From positions 12,951,174 to 13,015,173 of the forward strand of contig NC_052403.1 of NCBI RefSeq assembly GCF_009389715.1: a DNA stretch of 64,000 bases, written 5' to 3'. Below are positions 39,581-50,300 of this stretch, in pieces. The notes under the pieces are model-generated. The model saw only the letters and a program-made list of their open reading frames with translations. It did not search any database and was not told where the DNA came from. The position numbers and the translations under genes were made by a program. Each line of letters begins with the position of its first letter. Position 1 is the stretch's first letter. The DNA comes from Phoenix dactylifera (Eukaryota; Streptophyta; Magnoliopsida; Arecales; Arecaceae).

Positions 39581-39861
39581 ACTGAAGTTCAAGTAACCCT
39601 CTGTCTGCTACATGTTGGTGGCTGAAGTCCCAGGACTGCAGAATTGTTGTTGGAGACAGTTGGTCCTACTTGCAATATCAGATCCTGGTATTGTTCAACA
39701 GCTATAATTCTATATCAGAGAAGCAAGCTTGTTTTGAAGATATATATTTCTCTTTTGCACATGCTTCATGAGGATTAATAAGCATGAAGAGGAAACATAG
39801 CCTGTTTTGGTTGAAACATCTTACATGAAGGAATTTAAGGGCATTCTTATATCATTTTATC
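39581..39861 (+). other. 5' UTR part of the J-domain gene's coding exon
   Basis: After the TTTAG acceptor the composition changes to exon-like until the ATG at 39862. Several short upstream ATGs with early stops occur here (for example 39613 and 39791), which could lower translation of the main frame. Confidence 0.5.
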
Positions 39862-42800
39862 ATGATGGAGTGCAACAAGGAAGAGGCTATCAGAGCCAAG
39901 GACATTGCCGAAAAAAGAATGCAAAACAAAGATTTTATTGGGGCACGGAAGATTGCTCTCAGGGCCCAACAGCTCTTTCCTGACCTTGATAACATCTCTC
40001 AGATTTTAACTGTTTGTGATGTGCATTGCTCTGCTGCAGTTAAAGTCAATGGGGAAATAGACTGGTATGGAATTCTTCAAGTAGAGCCATCAGCAGATGA
40101 TTCATCTATCAAGAAGCAGTATCGCAAACTTGCTCTTTTACTTCATCCTGATAAAAACAAGTTTGCAGGTGCTGAAGCTGCGTTCAAGTTAATTGGAGAA
40201 GCACATATGACATTATCTGATCGTGCGAAGCGGTCCCTCCATGACATCAAAAGCAATGCTAACACAAAAATTGCCCCATCAAGGCAGCCTTCTCAGCAGG
40301 CCAAGAAGACTCCTTATGCTAGAAGCAATGTTCATACCATGAATTTTAATGGTTTGAATCAGCAGCAGCAACAGCCATCAGCTTTCACTGGTTCCCAGAC
40401 TTTTTGGACCATTTGCCCTTTTTGTTGCATGAGATACCAGTATTACAAGACAATATTAAACAGAGCTCTCCGCTGTCAGAATTGCTCAAAACCTTTTATT
40501 GCATATGATTTAAATGCACAAGCTGTGCCTCCTGGGACAAATTCGGGCTATTCATATAATAGTTCTGGAATTCCACCACAGCAGTTTCCCAGTCAGCAAG
40601 CTCATAATACCAGCCAGCAAACTCAATTTGGTAATGCTTCTTCGAGCACCGCATTTCAGGGTAGTGTGGGTGGGACACCAGCAGTCAACTCTGAACATGG
40701 ATGTGGACCTGTGAACAAGGCAAAAGAAGATGGTAAGGTTGATGTTGAAGGTGGGGCAGGCAATGAGGTGAAGTTTGAAAAAGTAAAGCTTAAAGAGGTG
40801 AATAAGAAAGAGCAGGTAGCTAAGCCTTCTGTAAAGACAAGCCAGAAGAGGGGCAGAAAAGCGGTTGTTGAATCTAGTGATTCAGATGCCACTGATATTG
40901 AAGATGTAGTTATTGATGATGGTCCTCCTGCAGAGCAGGGTGCTGGGGCAGATGCCAGCCATTATCTGCGAAGATCAACCAGGCAGAAGCAAAATGTCAC
41001 TTATAATGAAGATGGAAGCGATGCTGATGACGATGATGACTTCATGAATCCTTCTAGTTGTAAAAGGCTGAGAAAGGGTGGATCATCAAGTAATGTTGAT
41101 CGGAGAGAGAAAGACTTGTCAGATGGTGATGCGTATGGGGTTGATGTGGGAACTAGTGAGAACAATATTTTTGACGAACAAATGGATAGCAAACAGAATG
41201 AAGGCACAGCACATGCTGAAAAATTACCAAATGAAAATGAAGTGACTATGGATAAATTGCGGGAAAGCAAACAAGGGACCATTGAGAAAGACGAAACATC
41301 TCGAGCTGGGACTGATTCTAGTGTTGATTCGAGCTCAAAGGCTTCACCTAATCATGGGTCTTTTTCCTATCCTGATCCAGAATTTTGCGACTTTGAGAAG
41401 TTCAGGAATCCAGATCAATTTGCAGTTGATCAGATCTGGGCAGTCTATGATAATCTGGATGGGATGCCCAGATTCTACGCTCGGATTAGGCATGTTGATG
41501 AGCCAGACTTCAAGCTGCGCTTTACTTGGCTAGAGCATGACCCCAGAAATGAAGATGAAATGGCATGGTCTGATGAGGAATTGCCTGTTGCTTGCGGGAA
41601 CTTCAGACTGGGGAAATCAGAAGTCACCGAAGACCGGCTGATGTTCTCTCATGTTATTTCTTGGAAAAAAGGAAGAAAAAGAAACTCGTATGACATATGT
41701 CCTAGGAAGGGCGAGGTTTGGGCTCTTTTCAAGGACTGGGATGTTGGGTGGAGCTCTGATCCAGACAGTCACAGGTTGTATGAATATGAAATTGTAGAAG
41801 TTGTTTCAGATTTTGCAGCAGGCACCGGCATAAGGGTTATTCCATTAGTGAAGTTAAGGGATTTTGTGAGCTTGTTCATCCGAGCAGAAGGCGAAATAAC
41901 AGCCCCATATGTCATACCACCCAGTGAAATACTTAGATTTTCTCACAACATTCCTTCTTATAGGATGACTGGAGCTGAAAGAGAAGGCATTCCAAAAGGT
42001 TGTTTTGAACTTGATTCAGCATCCCTTCCTGATAACTTTCAAGAGGTTTTTCATTCCATCAGTCTTGACAGCATCACAGACAGAGTTAAAAAGTTGGATG
42101 ATCAATGTAGTGTTTTGCATTCTAAGACTGCAGTTGATGAAGAGAAGCTTGGAACTATTACAATTGAGGAAATTGAAAATATGAAATTTCAGGACTTTTC
42201 TCCTCATGGGGCAAATGGAGTTTATGAGGAGAAACATCAGGCAAGTACAAGTCAGCATATGACAACAACTGCTTCAAAACTTGTCAATGAAATGAAGGCA
42301 TCCAGAGTAGAGATTGACAAAAATAGTGTAGATTCTCGGAATGCCGATGCTAACAGTGATGCGGAGTGTCACGATCCATCTACGTCATCATCTCAAATTC
42401 CGATTACCTATGAATATCCTGAATCAGAGTTCCATAACTTTGAAGAAGGCAAGTCTATTGAAAAGTTTCAACAGGGTCAGATTTGGGCACTCTATAGTGA
42501 TATTGACAAATATCCCAAGTATTATGGCTGGATAAGGAAGGTTGAATTGGGGGATTTTAGAGTGCATGTGATATGGCTTGAGGCTTGTCCTTCAAGAGAG
42601 GAGGAGAAACAGTGGTTGGGAAAGGAGCTTCCAATTGGATGTGGAACATTTAAAGTTGCTACCGGGAGCATTGCATTTGATACTACTGATACCTTTTCTC
42701 ATCTTGTACAAGCCAGACCAGCTGGTAGAAAAAACCAATATGTTATCCTCCCCAGCATTGGTGAGATTTGGGCTGTATACAAGAATTGGCATGCAGGATG

Positions 42801-43098
42801 GACACTTTCAGATTTTGAAAATTGTGAGTATGATGTGGTGGAGATTTGTGAGCGCACTGGTTCTGGCATGAAAGTTTTGCTTTTAACTAAGTTGACTGGC
42901 TACAGAGCTGTATTCAGGCCTGAAAGAAAAGGAAACAGCATTACCATGATGGAGATACCGGAAGATGAATTTTTGAGATTCTCTCATCAAATACCTGTAT
43001 TCCGGCTGACTGATGAAAGAGGCGGCAAGCTACGTGGATATTATGAGCTTGATCCTGCATCTGTGCCAGAGATTTTTCTGTTTCCAAGTGTTGACTGA
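39862..43098 (+). CDS. J-domain (DnaJ/Hsp40) protein with two DUF3444 domains
   Basis: An intact 1078-codon single exon. Residues about 66-128 form a J domain (DWYGILQVEPSADD..., HPD at 95-97), which stimulates Hsp70 ATPase. The N-terminal 60 residues (EEAIRAKDIAEKRMQNKDF...) are the helical block that precedes the J domain in this plant family. Residues 185-208 hold a CPFC...CQNC pair, a likely zinc site. A Ser/Gln-rich and acidic linker with a KRGRK nuclear-type basic motif follows (about 330-480). Two DUF3444 domains follow, about 500-720 (opening YPDPEFCDFEKFR) and about 850-1070 (opening YEYPESEFHNFEEG), each with a QIWA(V/L)Y block and a GEVWALFKDW or GEIWAVYKNW block. Length and order fit the known plant J-DUF3444 family, whose roles are poorly known. 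The start could be either of two adjacent Met codons. No damage is seen. Confidence 0.96.
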   Translation: MMECNKEEAIRAKDIAEKRMQNKDFIGARKIALRAQQLFPDLDNISQILTVCDVHCSAAVKVNGEIDWYGILQVEPSADDSSIKKQYRKLALLLHPDKNKFAGAEAAFKLIGEAHMTLSDRAKRSLHDIKSNANTKIAPSRQPSQQAKKTPYARSNVHTMNFNGLNQQQQQPSAFTGSQTFWTICPFCCMRYQYYKTILNRALRCQNCSKPFIAYDLNAQAVPPGTNSGYSYNSSGIPPQQFPSQQAHNTSQQTQFGNASSSTAFQGSVGGTPAVNSEHGCGPVNKAKEDGKVDVEGGAGNEVKFEKVKLKEVNKKEQVAKPSVKTSQKRGRKAVVESSDSDATDIEDVVIDDGPPAEQGAGADASHYLRRSTRQKQNVTYNEDGSDADDDDDFMNPSSCKRLRKGGSSSNVDRREKDLSDGDAYGVDVGTSENNIFDEQMDSKQNEGTAHAEKLPNENEVTMDKLRESKQGTIEKDETSRAGTDSSVDSSSKASPNHGSFSYPDPEFCDFEKFRNPDQFAVDQIWAVYDNLDGMPRFYARIRHVDEPDFKLRFTWLEHDPRNEDEMAWSDEELPVACGNFRLGKSEVTEDRLMFSHVISWKKGRKRNSYDICPRKGEVWALFKDWDVGWSSDPDSHRLYEYEIVEVVSDFAAGTGIRVIPLVKLRDFVSLFIRAEGEITAPYVIPPSEILRFSHNIPSYRMTGAEREGIPKGCFELDSASLPDNFQEVFHSISLDSITDRVKKLDDQCSVLHSKTAVDEEKLGTITIEEIENMKFQDFSPHGANGVYEEKHQASTSQHMTTTASKLVNEMKASRVEIDKNSVDSRNADANSDAECHDPSTSSSQIPITYEYPESEFHNFEEGKSIEKFQQGQIWALYSDIDKYPKYYGWIRKVELGDFRVHVIWLEACPSREEEKQWLGKELPIGCGTFKVATGSIAFDTTDTFSHLVQARPAGRKNQYVILPSIGEIWAVYKNWHAGWTLSDFENCEYDVVEICERTGSGMKVLLLTKLTGYRAVFRPERKGNSITMMEIPEDEFLRFSHQIPVFRLTDERGGKLRGYYELDPASVPEIFLFPSVD

Positions 43099-44571
43099 AA
43101 CATTAGGCTAATGGGGGTTGGGAATCTTTGACAAGTATGACTGTGGTTTGTAACCTTTCGGTGGATACCTAGATTATCAGATCAGGTTCTCACTGAAAAG
43201 GCAACAGGAATGCTTCCCAGTTTGCTTCAGAAGTTGCAGAATTCATGTACTTCTGCTGGATCCAATTTGAATGATAGCTTAAATCTGGATCCACATTTTG
43301 CTAGTTGGAAGTGAGTCTTCTCCATTGGCCACACTCATATATGTAGATCTCTAGTCATGCAACCAGGACTAGCTTGGTAAGATTCTAATATTTAATGCTT
43401 GCAGTTAGTTTCATTTTAGCCATCCCATGTGTTCAGGCTTTTGGTGTAGCTGCAATCTGCCATTTTGATATAATGAAGGCCCAAGAAGGCCGGCTACTAA
43501 GATGTCAACAAGGTGTTGTGCCCCCCACAAATTATATCTCATTTGTCTTCAATCTTGAGTTCTAATTTTGCTAATAGCTTCCATAGTTCAGATAGAATCG
43601 ACCAAGGGATTCAACTAATTTTACTGTGGTGGTCATATTTATATCCGTGGTGCTTGTTTTTATCGTTTTTGGCAGGGTATGAATATTACCATGACATCAA
43701 TATCTTGTTGGATTCAAAAGCCACTTGTTTTGCTGCATTTGAAACACTTGGATGGCTATTGTTTCACTCTTGGCTTGAGCTTGGTGCATCTTAGATGGCT
43801 CTCACTACTTTTGGCACTCGACATATGGGGCCTTTGGGGGATCGAACATGAGCAACCTCCTCCTTCCCAGGAGGACTTGCTTTTAATTACCTCACTGGAA
43901 GACTTAATCAGAGAAAGAACAGAGAATTGACTTTCAGAAGGAGTCTCTCTCTCTCCAAATGAGAGGGATAACCTTATCCGAGAGTACTTCACATTTTCCT
44001 CAAGAGAGACCTATCTGGTTTGTAGGTCATGCCGGATGGCCGAAATCCAGGTGTTAGCATCATTAGATCTCATAGAAGCCATGGAAGCGTCGTCAGCGTA
44101 TCCATTGCCCGTATAGGAAATTTTACTTGTGTATCTTAGGGATTTTCTTGACTCGATAGGGGTGTCAAAATTTCATTCAATTATCAACAATCCATTAAAA
44201 CCACTACCATAAAAATATGAAGAAATAGTATCGGAAATAAGCTCAATATCAAGGTAATGTGATGTAGCAGCTGCAGTGGCTAATTTTTTTTAAAAATTTC
44301 AAGTCATGGGTTGTGCGATGTCAGTCTAATCAAGTTTGTTTTCATCAAGATTAAAATAGAACCAAGATGCCCAAATGATGCACCCGTTTTCTCCTTCCTC
44401 CACGGTGCTGAGGTACTTCTATTTCAGAAAATGGAGGGTATGCTGTTATGGAAAATAAATAGAAAAATAAAAGAAAAAAAGATATTAAAAGGTAAGCTGG
44501 GCGTTGGCCTCATCCGGCTCGGAACTTTGTTGGTGGTCTTTTGTGGTCACCTTCTCACCTGGTCAAATAGT
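43099..44571. other. 3' UTR and downstream intergenic DNA
   Basis: 43099-43500 is probably 3' UTR of the J-domain gene. The rest has open frames (for example 43513-43930) without recognisable content. No RNA gene or repeat was delimited before the SINE. Confidence 0.45.
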
Positions 44572-44582
44572 GCTTCCAGGAG

Positions 44583-44901
44583 GAGGAGTTTTTTTTTTTC
44601 TTGGCTTTGAAAAAGGGGGAAGAAATGACCGTGTGTTGGGCACCCCAGCCGGTTTTACTCATACTCTCTCCATCTGTGGGCCCGGCTCGATTACCCCTCT
44701 AAGCTCCGGCTCGAATTTTCTATGTGAGTACGTCACATCCGGCACCACCGAGGTTACCAGCAGACCAATATACTCTTCCAGACTCCGTGTCCGAGCAGGG
44801 AACATCCGGTCTTCACAATTTAATCGATGCCGGTGCATTTTGAACTCAGAACTACTTGGTTGGAAGTAAGGCCATGATATCACTGAGCTACCATCTCAGT
44901 G
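44583..44901 (-). mobile_element. tRNA-derived SINE with poly(A) tail and target duplication
   Basis: Read on the minus strand it begins with a tRNA-like head: A-box-like TAGCTCAGTGA (44890-44880) and, about 35 bases on, a B-box-like GAGTTCAAAATGC. After about 230 bases of unrelated body it ends in eleven A residues (44599-44589). The flanks CTCTTGGAAGC (44912-44902) and CTCCTGGAAGC (44582-44572) are an 11 bp target duplication with one mismatch. It is complete but the B box is weakened, so polymerase III activity is doubtful. Confidence 0.75.
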
Positions 44902-44912
44902 GCTTCCAAGAG

Positions 44913-46366
44913 TTTTATGCTTGTATTTTACTCCTACAAAAGCAGTTCATTGCAAGGGCTTCTGATACCATGTCTGCACCATGTATATGAATGCTAGACT
45001 TTGGTGTACATAATCGAATCCTTGGCATAGCCAAACTTGCTCCATGCTGCCTCTGGTATATTGTTCTTCTACCGGTTCTATAAAATTGGGGTGTCACTCG
45101 GTTGTTTTTGTTTTCTTTCTTTCTTTCTAGAGAGAGAAAGGGAGGGAGAATTGCTTGCACTACACTCGTCCATGCGTAATTATTTGGTGATGCATAACTG
45201 AAGGCTAGAACACGAATCTCTGATTGCTAAGTCGAGGAAGTTTTTTTATAATGATGGCATAAATTGATCTAACTTGAAAACTTGGCTTTGAGTTAAGGGT
45301 TTTTTAGTTATGGCTGGATATGGTTAAACTTTGTGCATGAATTTAAATAGATCGGGTATATCAAAGCTTTGACTCAAGTTGTGCTATGGCAGTAGGGTTC
45401 TATTTGGATTGGAACAATTTAAATTGAGTTATACCATGATTTTGGATAAATTTTTTTTAAGGGATTACTATTTTTTAATATTAGTTATTTAAATTATTTT
45501 GAAAACTAGCCAGTAAGAATTACGAAAATTGGATTTGCTAAGTTAGTTTAAAAATATGAGGTTTTGTCTTCAATTAGTGACTCGAAATACCTGTGAATGG
45601 ATTATGGGTTGATAAGTCTGGTAGGATATGAGTCAAGACTTTGTTATGTCATTATCTTTACTTACTTGGATGTGATTTGACCTGATCCATTGCAACTCGG
45701 AATATAAGTTACATAAAAAAAAGTTATTAGAGTAGAGGAAACCAAAGGAGAGGAAGGGAAAAACAAAATAGCCTTGCGGACTTCATATATCACAGACGGC
45801 ATTCTTGAATCATTCTTTTAGACATATTGGCTTTTGTGCCATCTAATAGCATAGTTAAATATTTAGTAAAAGCAAATTTAGTTTATAAGGTTCCACATCT
45901 AGAGAGCGTTGATTTATCATAGATGGATGGCCAGTCCCTGGCCCTTTTCTCGTAAATAAGAGCTTTTTTTAACTAAGAATCTATTTGAGCAATAACTAAC
46001 ATTTGGTCTGCCGTTATGATTCTCATTATGGTTGCAAGACTTCCCAAGTTAGATTCTTGAAATTCCTTACTATTTTTTTTGCATTAATATTTAAAAAAAT
46101 AAAAAAAATAAAAAGAAATAGTAGAAAGAGTTGGGACACTAGGAACTTACCATCCACCCATACAATGCTTGTTAATTTCACGAAAGCCGTAGATGTCTTC
46201 CCTCCAAACTCTCACTCTTGCTGCTCTCCCCAGTTCTTCATCTCAAAACCTGCCTCCTCTTCTTCCCCCAACATCCTCCCACTCTCTTCTGTAATACCAA
46301 ACCCCCATCTCTCGATCTCCAAAAGCCCCTCTATTTTTCTCTTCCTTTTTAGTTATACATATCTCT
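44913..46366. other. Intergenic; possible old LTR remnant at its start
   Basis: Near 44959-44970 the minus strand reads TGGTATCAGAAG, close to a Met-tRNA primer site, but no LTRs could be paired with it. 46190-46366 is CT-rich like a plant 5' leader. No protein gene is supported. Confidence 0.4.
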
Positions 46367-46371
46367 GTCTC

Positions 46372-46508
46372 TGTGAGGACCCATGCGGACGTGTGTTTAG
46401 TCCCACATCGGTTATTCGCTGGGTAGATCTTGGGTACTTATACAGGATAAAGGAACCCAAATAATACCTTCCGGTTAGCCATTTTGGATGAGGTCCTTGG
46501 TTGTTACA
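46372..46508 (+). repeat. TRIM left terminal repeat
   Basis: 137 bp, TG...CA, identical in length to the right repeat, with a few substitutions (for example CCATGCGGACGTGTG against CCGTGCGGGCGTATG). Confidence 0.96.
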
Positions 46509-46673
46509 AATGGTATCAGAGCGGACCCGGCCCATAACCTATGTGGACTAGGGGACACTGCAGCACGGATCTATTAGAGCTGACCACAGGCTGATCATGG
46601 TGTTTGTGATTAGATTCGAATAGACTTGAACCCTTAGCCTGACGAGGACGTCAGGGCTTGAACGGGGGGAGTA

Positions 46674-46810
46674 TGTGAGGACCCGTGCGGGCGTATGTTT
46701 AGTCCCACATCGGTTATTCGCTGGGTAGATCTTGGGTACTTATACAGGATAAAGGAACCCAAATAATACCTTCCGGTTAGCCATTTTGGGTGAGGTCCTG
46801 GGTTGTTACA
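46674..46810 (+). repeat. TRIM right terminal repeat
   Basis: 137 bp partner of 46372-46508, followed at once by the target duplication GTCTC. Confidence 0.96.
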
Positions 46811-46815
46811 GTCTC

Positions 46816-47397
46816 CATCCAGAACGCTCTCTTTTTCTCTTCCTTCTATTTATGTATCTCTGTCCACCATTTCTGATCTCCTCTCAATTAGATTGCCCTC
46901 TTATCAGAAAGGTATACCAATTCCCTTTTTTTTGTGTGTTTTCTTGAAATAATTCTCTACTTTATCACTGATCCCTATTGCTTTTCCTTTTTTCCCCTCT
47001 GTTGATTTTTCTCCAAACTATCGCTCATTTCTTCTTTCTTTTGATTGGCTAGCTTTTCAGTTGAATCCGATCCAAATCGATCCCCATGGTTTTCAGCAGA
47101 GATCATAAAGATGCAAGAGCATGAAAGATTGGAACCCGATTCTACAATATGTCTTCAACATGCAAGAAGTTCTCAATATATATTTGGGTTGTGGATCAGT
47201 ATATGATAGACACATCTATGTTTTGATTATTCTTTAACATTATTTTCGCATAAAGTAGTTCTTGAGAAATACAAACCAAGTCAGTGGATATGAAATCTAA
47301 ATTCCAGACAAACCTCTATTTCCTTTCAACCCAAGGAAACGGCGCAACCAAAGGCATGAGATCAATTGATGGAGGCACACCATTGACATTTATTTCA
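46816..47397. other. CT-rich leader-like sequence and 3' flank of the minus gene
   Basis: 46816-46912 continues the pyrimidine-rich stretch interrupted by the TRIM and ends CAGAAAG followed by GTATACC, a possible donor on the plus strand. No downstream coding exon can be tied to it. The part near 47397 is probably 3' UTR of the minus-strand gene. Confidence 0.4.
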
Positions 47398-50300
47398 TTA
47401 TGAGGGTCTTTTTGCTTCTTCATCAAGCTTTCTCCATGGATTAAGAGCATCTTTGATGGCTTGAGCTTCTGGAGAGCTCTCCCATGCTCGCTTTTCTGAC
47501 TCCAGAACAGTTACCTTATCATCTGTAAAAAATGGGAGCACATCATAAGAAATCCATGTGCATACCGTGGAAGCATGACTGTCAGGATTCAGAATCAATG
47601 GAGAAGCACAAAGCAGGCACAAGAAAATGGACACATAAGCATGCTGATTCATCTCTAGACTATCATTCTCCAACCTATAATGGCATTCTATTTGATTCCT
47701 AGTATGAACATAGATGGAAACATCAAAATTCAAGTGCTTTCGTGTGGAAATTAAACTTAGTGTTAACTTAATTGTTATAAGTATAATAACAATCATGCTG
47801 CTTTTATCTAATGCATGATCATTATTGTACTTTTCCTTCATTAGACAGATGGAAGGAACGACTTCCAGATTTGGTAAACATGTCTTCCTACAGATTAAAC
47901 TTCCAATTGGAGTTAGGACATAATGACAGTAGGTTTAAGTATCAAAGATTAAGTGATTTGAAGTGATTTGGTGGGAATTTTACACATCATTGGACCTTGT
48001 TCTATGACTAGTTGGATCTAATCTGTGATGAGATCAGGCCAGTCTGTTTACTGTGGCCCTAGAGATTAGCGTGACTAAAGCAAAATGGAGGTTTGCTGCT
48101 AATCAGGAGCAGTAGACCAGGGAGAAGGGGCTTAACAACAAAGAGAAACTGAAAAGAACGATCATTAAGACACAGAAAAAAGAAGAAACAAATGTAGAAG
48201 ACTAGAGAATTACAGGGACAAAATGCAGAAAATTAAGAGTAAAGAAAGAAAAAGAAAAAACACAAGGAACTCACACTGTTACGTAGGAATCACGCTTAGG
48301 GTTTCAAGGCCTCAAACCACACTGAGATCATATCCACAAGAGAACAAGAAGACCTTATGTAAATCATCATTCTTCATTAATTAATCAATCAACTTTATCA
48401 CATAATACTCTAAGACCCCCATTTATAACCCCAAAAAACAATTCTCTTAATCCCAAAACTAATCCCATAAGGTGTGGTCATTTTGCATGGTTATCATAGC
48501 ATGATTGCATGAAAACTGAATATCACCAATACAGAAATTATGCCGATGATAAGATCTAAGATCTTCTGATCTCAGCATTTGATTGAACATAATCCACTAT
48601 GAACATAATCCACTAAAAAAATAGCCAGAAATAAAAAAAAAACAGCAAATTGACAACCAAAACTAAATTTAAGAGAAATCCCTAGTTCCACAGCCCTCTG
48701 ATGCATCATGAAACAATCTTGAATCTCCATCACTATAAACACAATATATATACATATTTGTGTTTATGAGGTTTTTTTTCCTAGCAAATTAAGACCATTG
48801 ATTACAATAAATTCCCATTGCTAGTCTGTATGCATGACGTGAATGTTTATGAGATTGTTGATATTCTTTTTCTTTGCTCACAGAAAGATTTCTTCACGAA
48901 GCACAAGTAGAAAGACTTGTCTGTATGCACGACATGAATGTTTATGAGATTGTTGATATTCATTTTTCTCTGCTCACAGAAAGATTTCTTCATGAAGCAC
49001 AAGTAGAAAGATTATGTTTACAAAATATAGGTGACTCGATCTCCATGTTATCTGTAAGACTAGAATCACTAATGATGGGATGTGTATCATGGGAGCACAT
49101 CAATGTGGTTAATATGTGCAGCTACCGGAGGGCACAAGCAGTCTCAACCATGGTTGCATTCCAAACAAAAGACAAATATGCACCGACTAGATCCATTGAG
49201 GAAAGTGGCATTCAACAAATTATATGCCCATTACACCGATATTATGAATATCAAAGAACTTATTCAGGCTTTATTTAACTGTTTTGGTCCACTTTTGCCA
49301 GGCATTCAACTATCCAGGTTATATTTTTGATTGTTTCTTTTATTTGTATTACATTGTTTCCATGAGGAAGGGCAAGATTTGCAATGTGAATTGCAGTATG
49401 GTTTATGATTTGCTTTTCACAGATTTGAAAGTTGACGGACTTCTAGTATATGCAGCTTGCTGCCTTTTCTTTGGTCTTTGCCCCTCTTTAATTTTTTGTT
49501 AGGTTTTCTTTGAGCACATCTATGATGCAACACATTGATGTACCAAGTGTGAACTGGGGCTTGGCCCAATGGTCACACCTCTCTGCTTAGCAATCAAAGG
49601 TTCTGGGTTCGACTCTTGGGTGATGCAAATCCAAAAAATCTGGACTTGGATATTTATAAGATGGCTGGGTCTCCCTCTCTTTCTATCAAAAAAAAAAAAG
49701 AGATACACTGAGTAACTATGAATCTATATGGGATCATCGGTATGTTCTTTCATATTATGACCATGTTAATGAGAGGAATCATGCACATGTAACTTCAAAA
49801 AAGCCTAACTATTTTGTGTGTTGCTCTATAGACTTGTGATGGTAACATTGCATATGATTCATGCTTGATCAAATAGATGTTGTAATGAGATAACTGAGAT
49901 AACACACTCTTGTAATCAATGTGAAAATGCATCGCTATTGTATTGACTAGAGGTGTGATGGGTGATACATTTTTGAAATGCATTCTTGTTCTTTATCATT
50001 TCCAAAATGACATTGTTTGAGACACTTAATATGGTTTCACTATTCTGTTTTTTCAGAATTTGGCTTGAAGGAAGAAAGTTTATTTTATGCTTTGTGCATG
50101 GTGTTTTCTTTTAACATTAGTGTTATGTTTATTCAATCTTAGCATAATTAGTGGTTCCTTCAATTAGTGGGAATATGGTCGTGCTTAATGCTTCCTTCAA
50201 ACCTAGCATAATTACTGTGCCTTTTCAGTTGAAAATAAGTAAGTTCTATAGTAGATCGCATTCCATAGACCATAGTTCGGATCATCGATGTGAGACCTCC

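Larger units (their letters stand above)
46372..46810 (+). mobile_element. Complete TRIM retrotransposon (439 bp)
   Basis: Two 137 bp direct terminal repeats (46372-46508 and 46674-46810) start TGTGAGGACCC and end TTGTTACA. Directly after the first is a Met-tRNA primer site TGGTATCAGAGC (46511-46522); directly before the second is a purine tract around AACGGGGGGA (46661-46673). The 5 bp target duplication GTCTC is perfect (46367-46371 and 46811-46815). There is no coding capacity. Size and structure define a terminal-repeat retrotransposon in miniature, which must borrow proteins from autonomous elements. The LTRs share the words AGTCCCACATCGG and GGGTACTTATACAGG and differ at only a few positions. 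Confidence 0.97.

Noticed and set aside
43800-43860. B-box-like GTTCGATCCCC on the minus strand as another SINE
   Set aside because: No A box at the right distance and no A tail or target duplication.
44959-44970. Met-tRNA primer-like TGGTATCAGAAG on the minus strand as an LTR element
   Set aside because: No pair of terminal repeats or coding remnants could be found around it; at most an old fragment.
48280-48480. Possible minus-strand LTR promoter (CCCATTTATAACCCC)
   Set aside because: A TATA-like word alone; no TG/CA boundaries or second copy.
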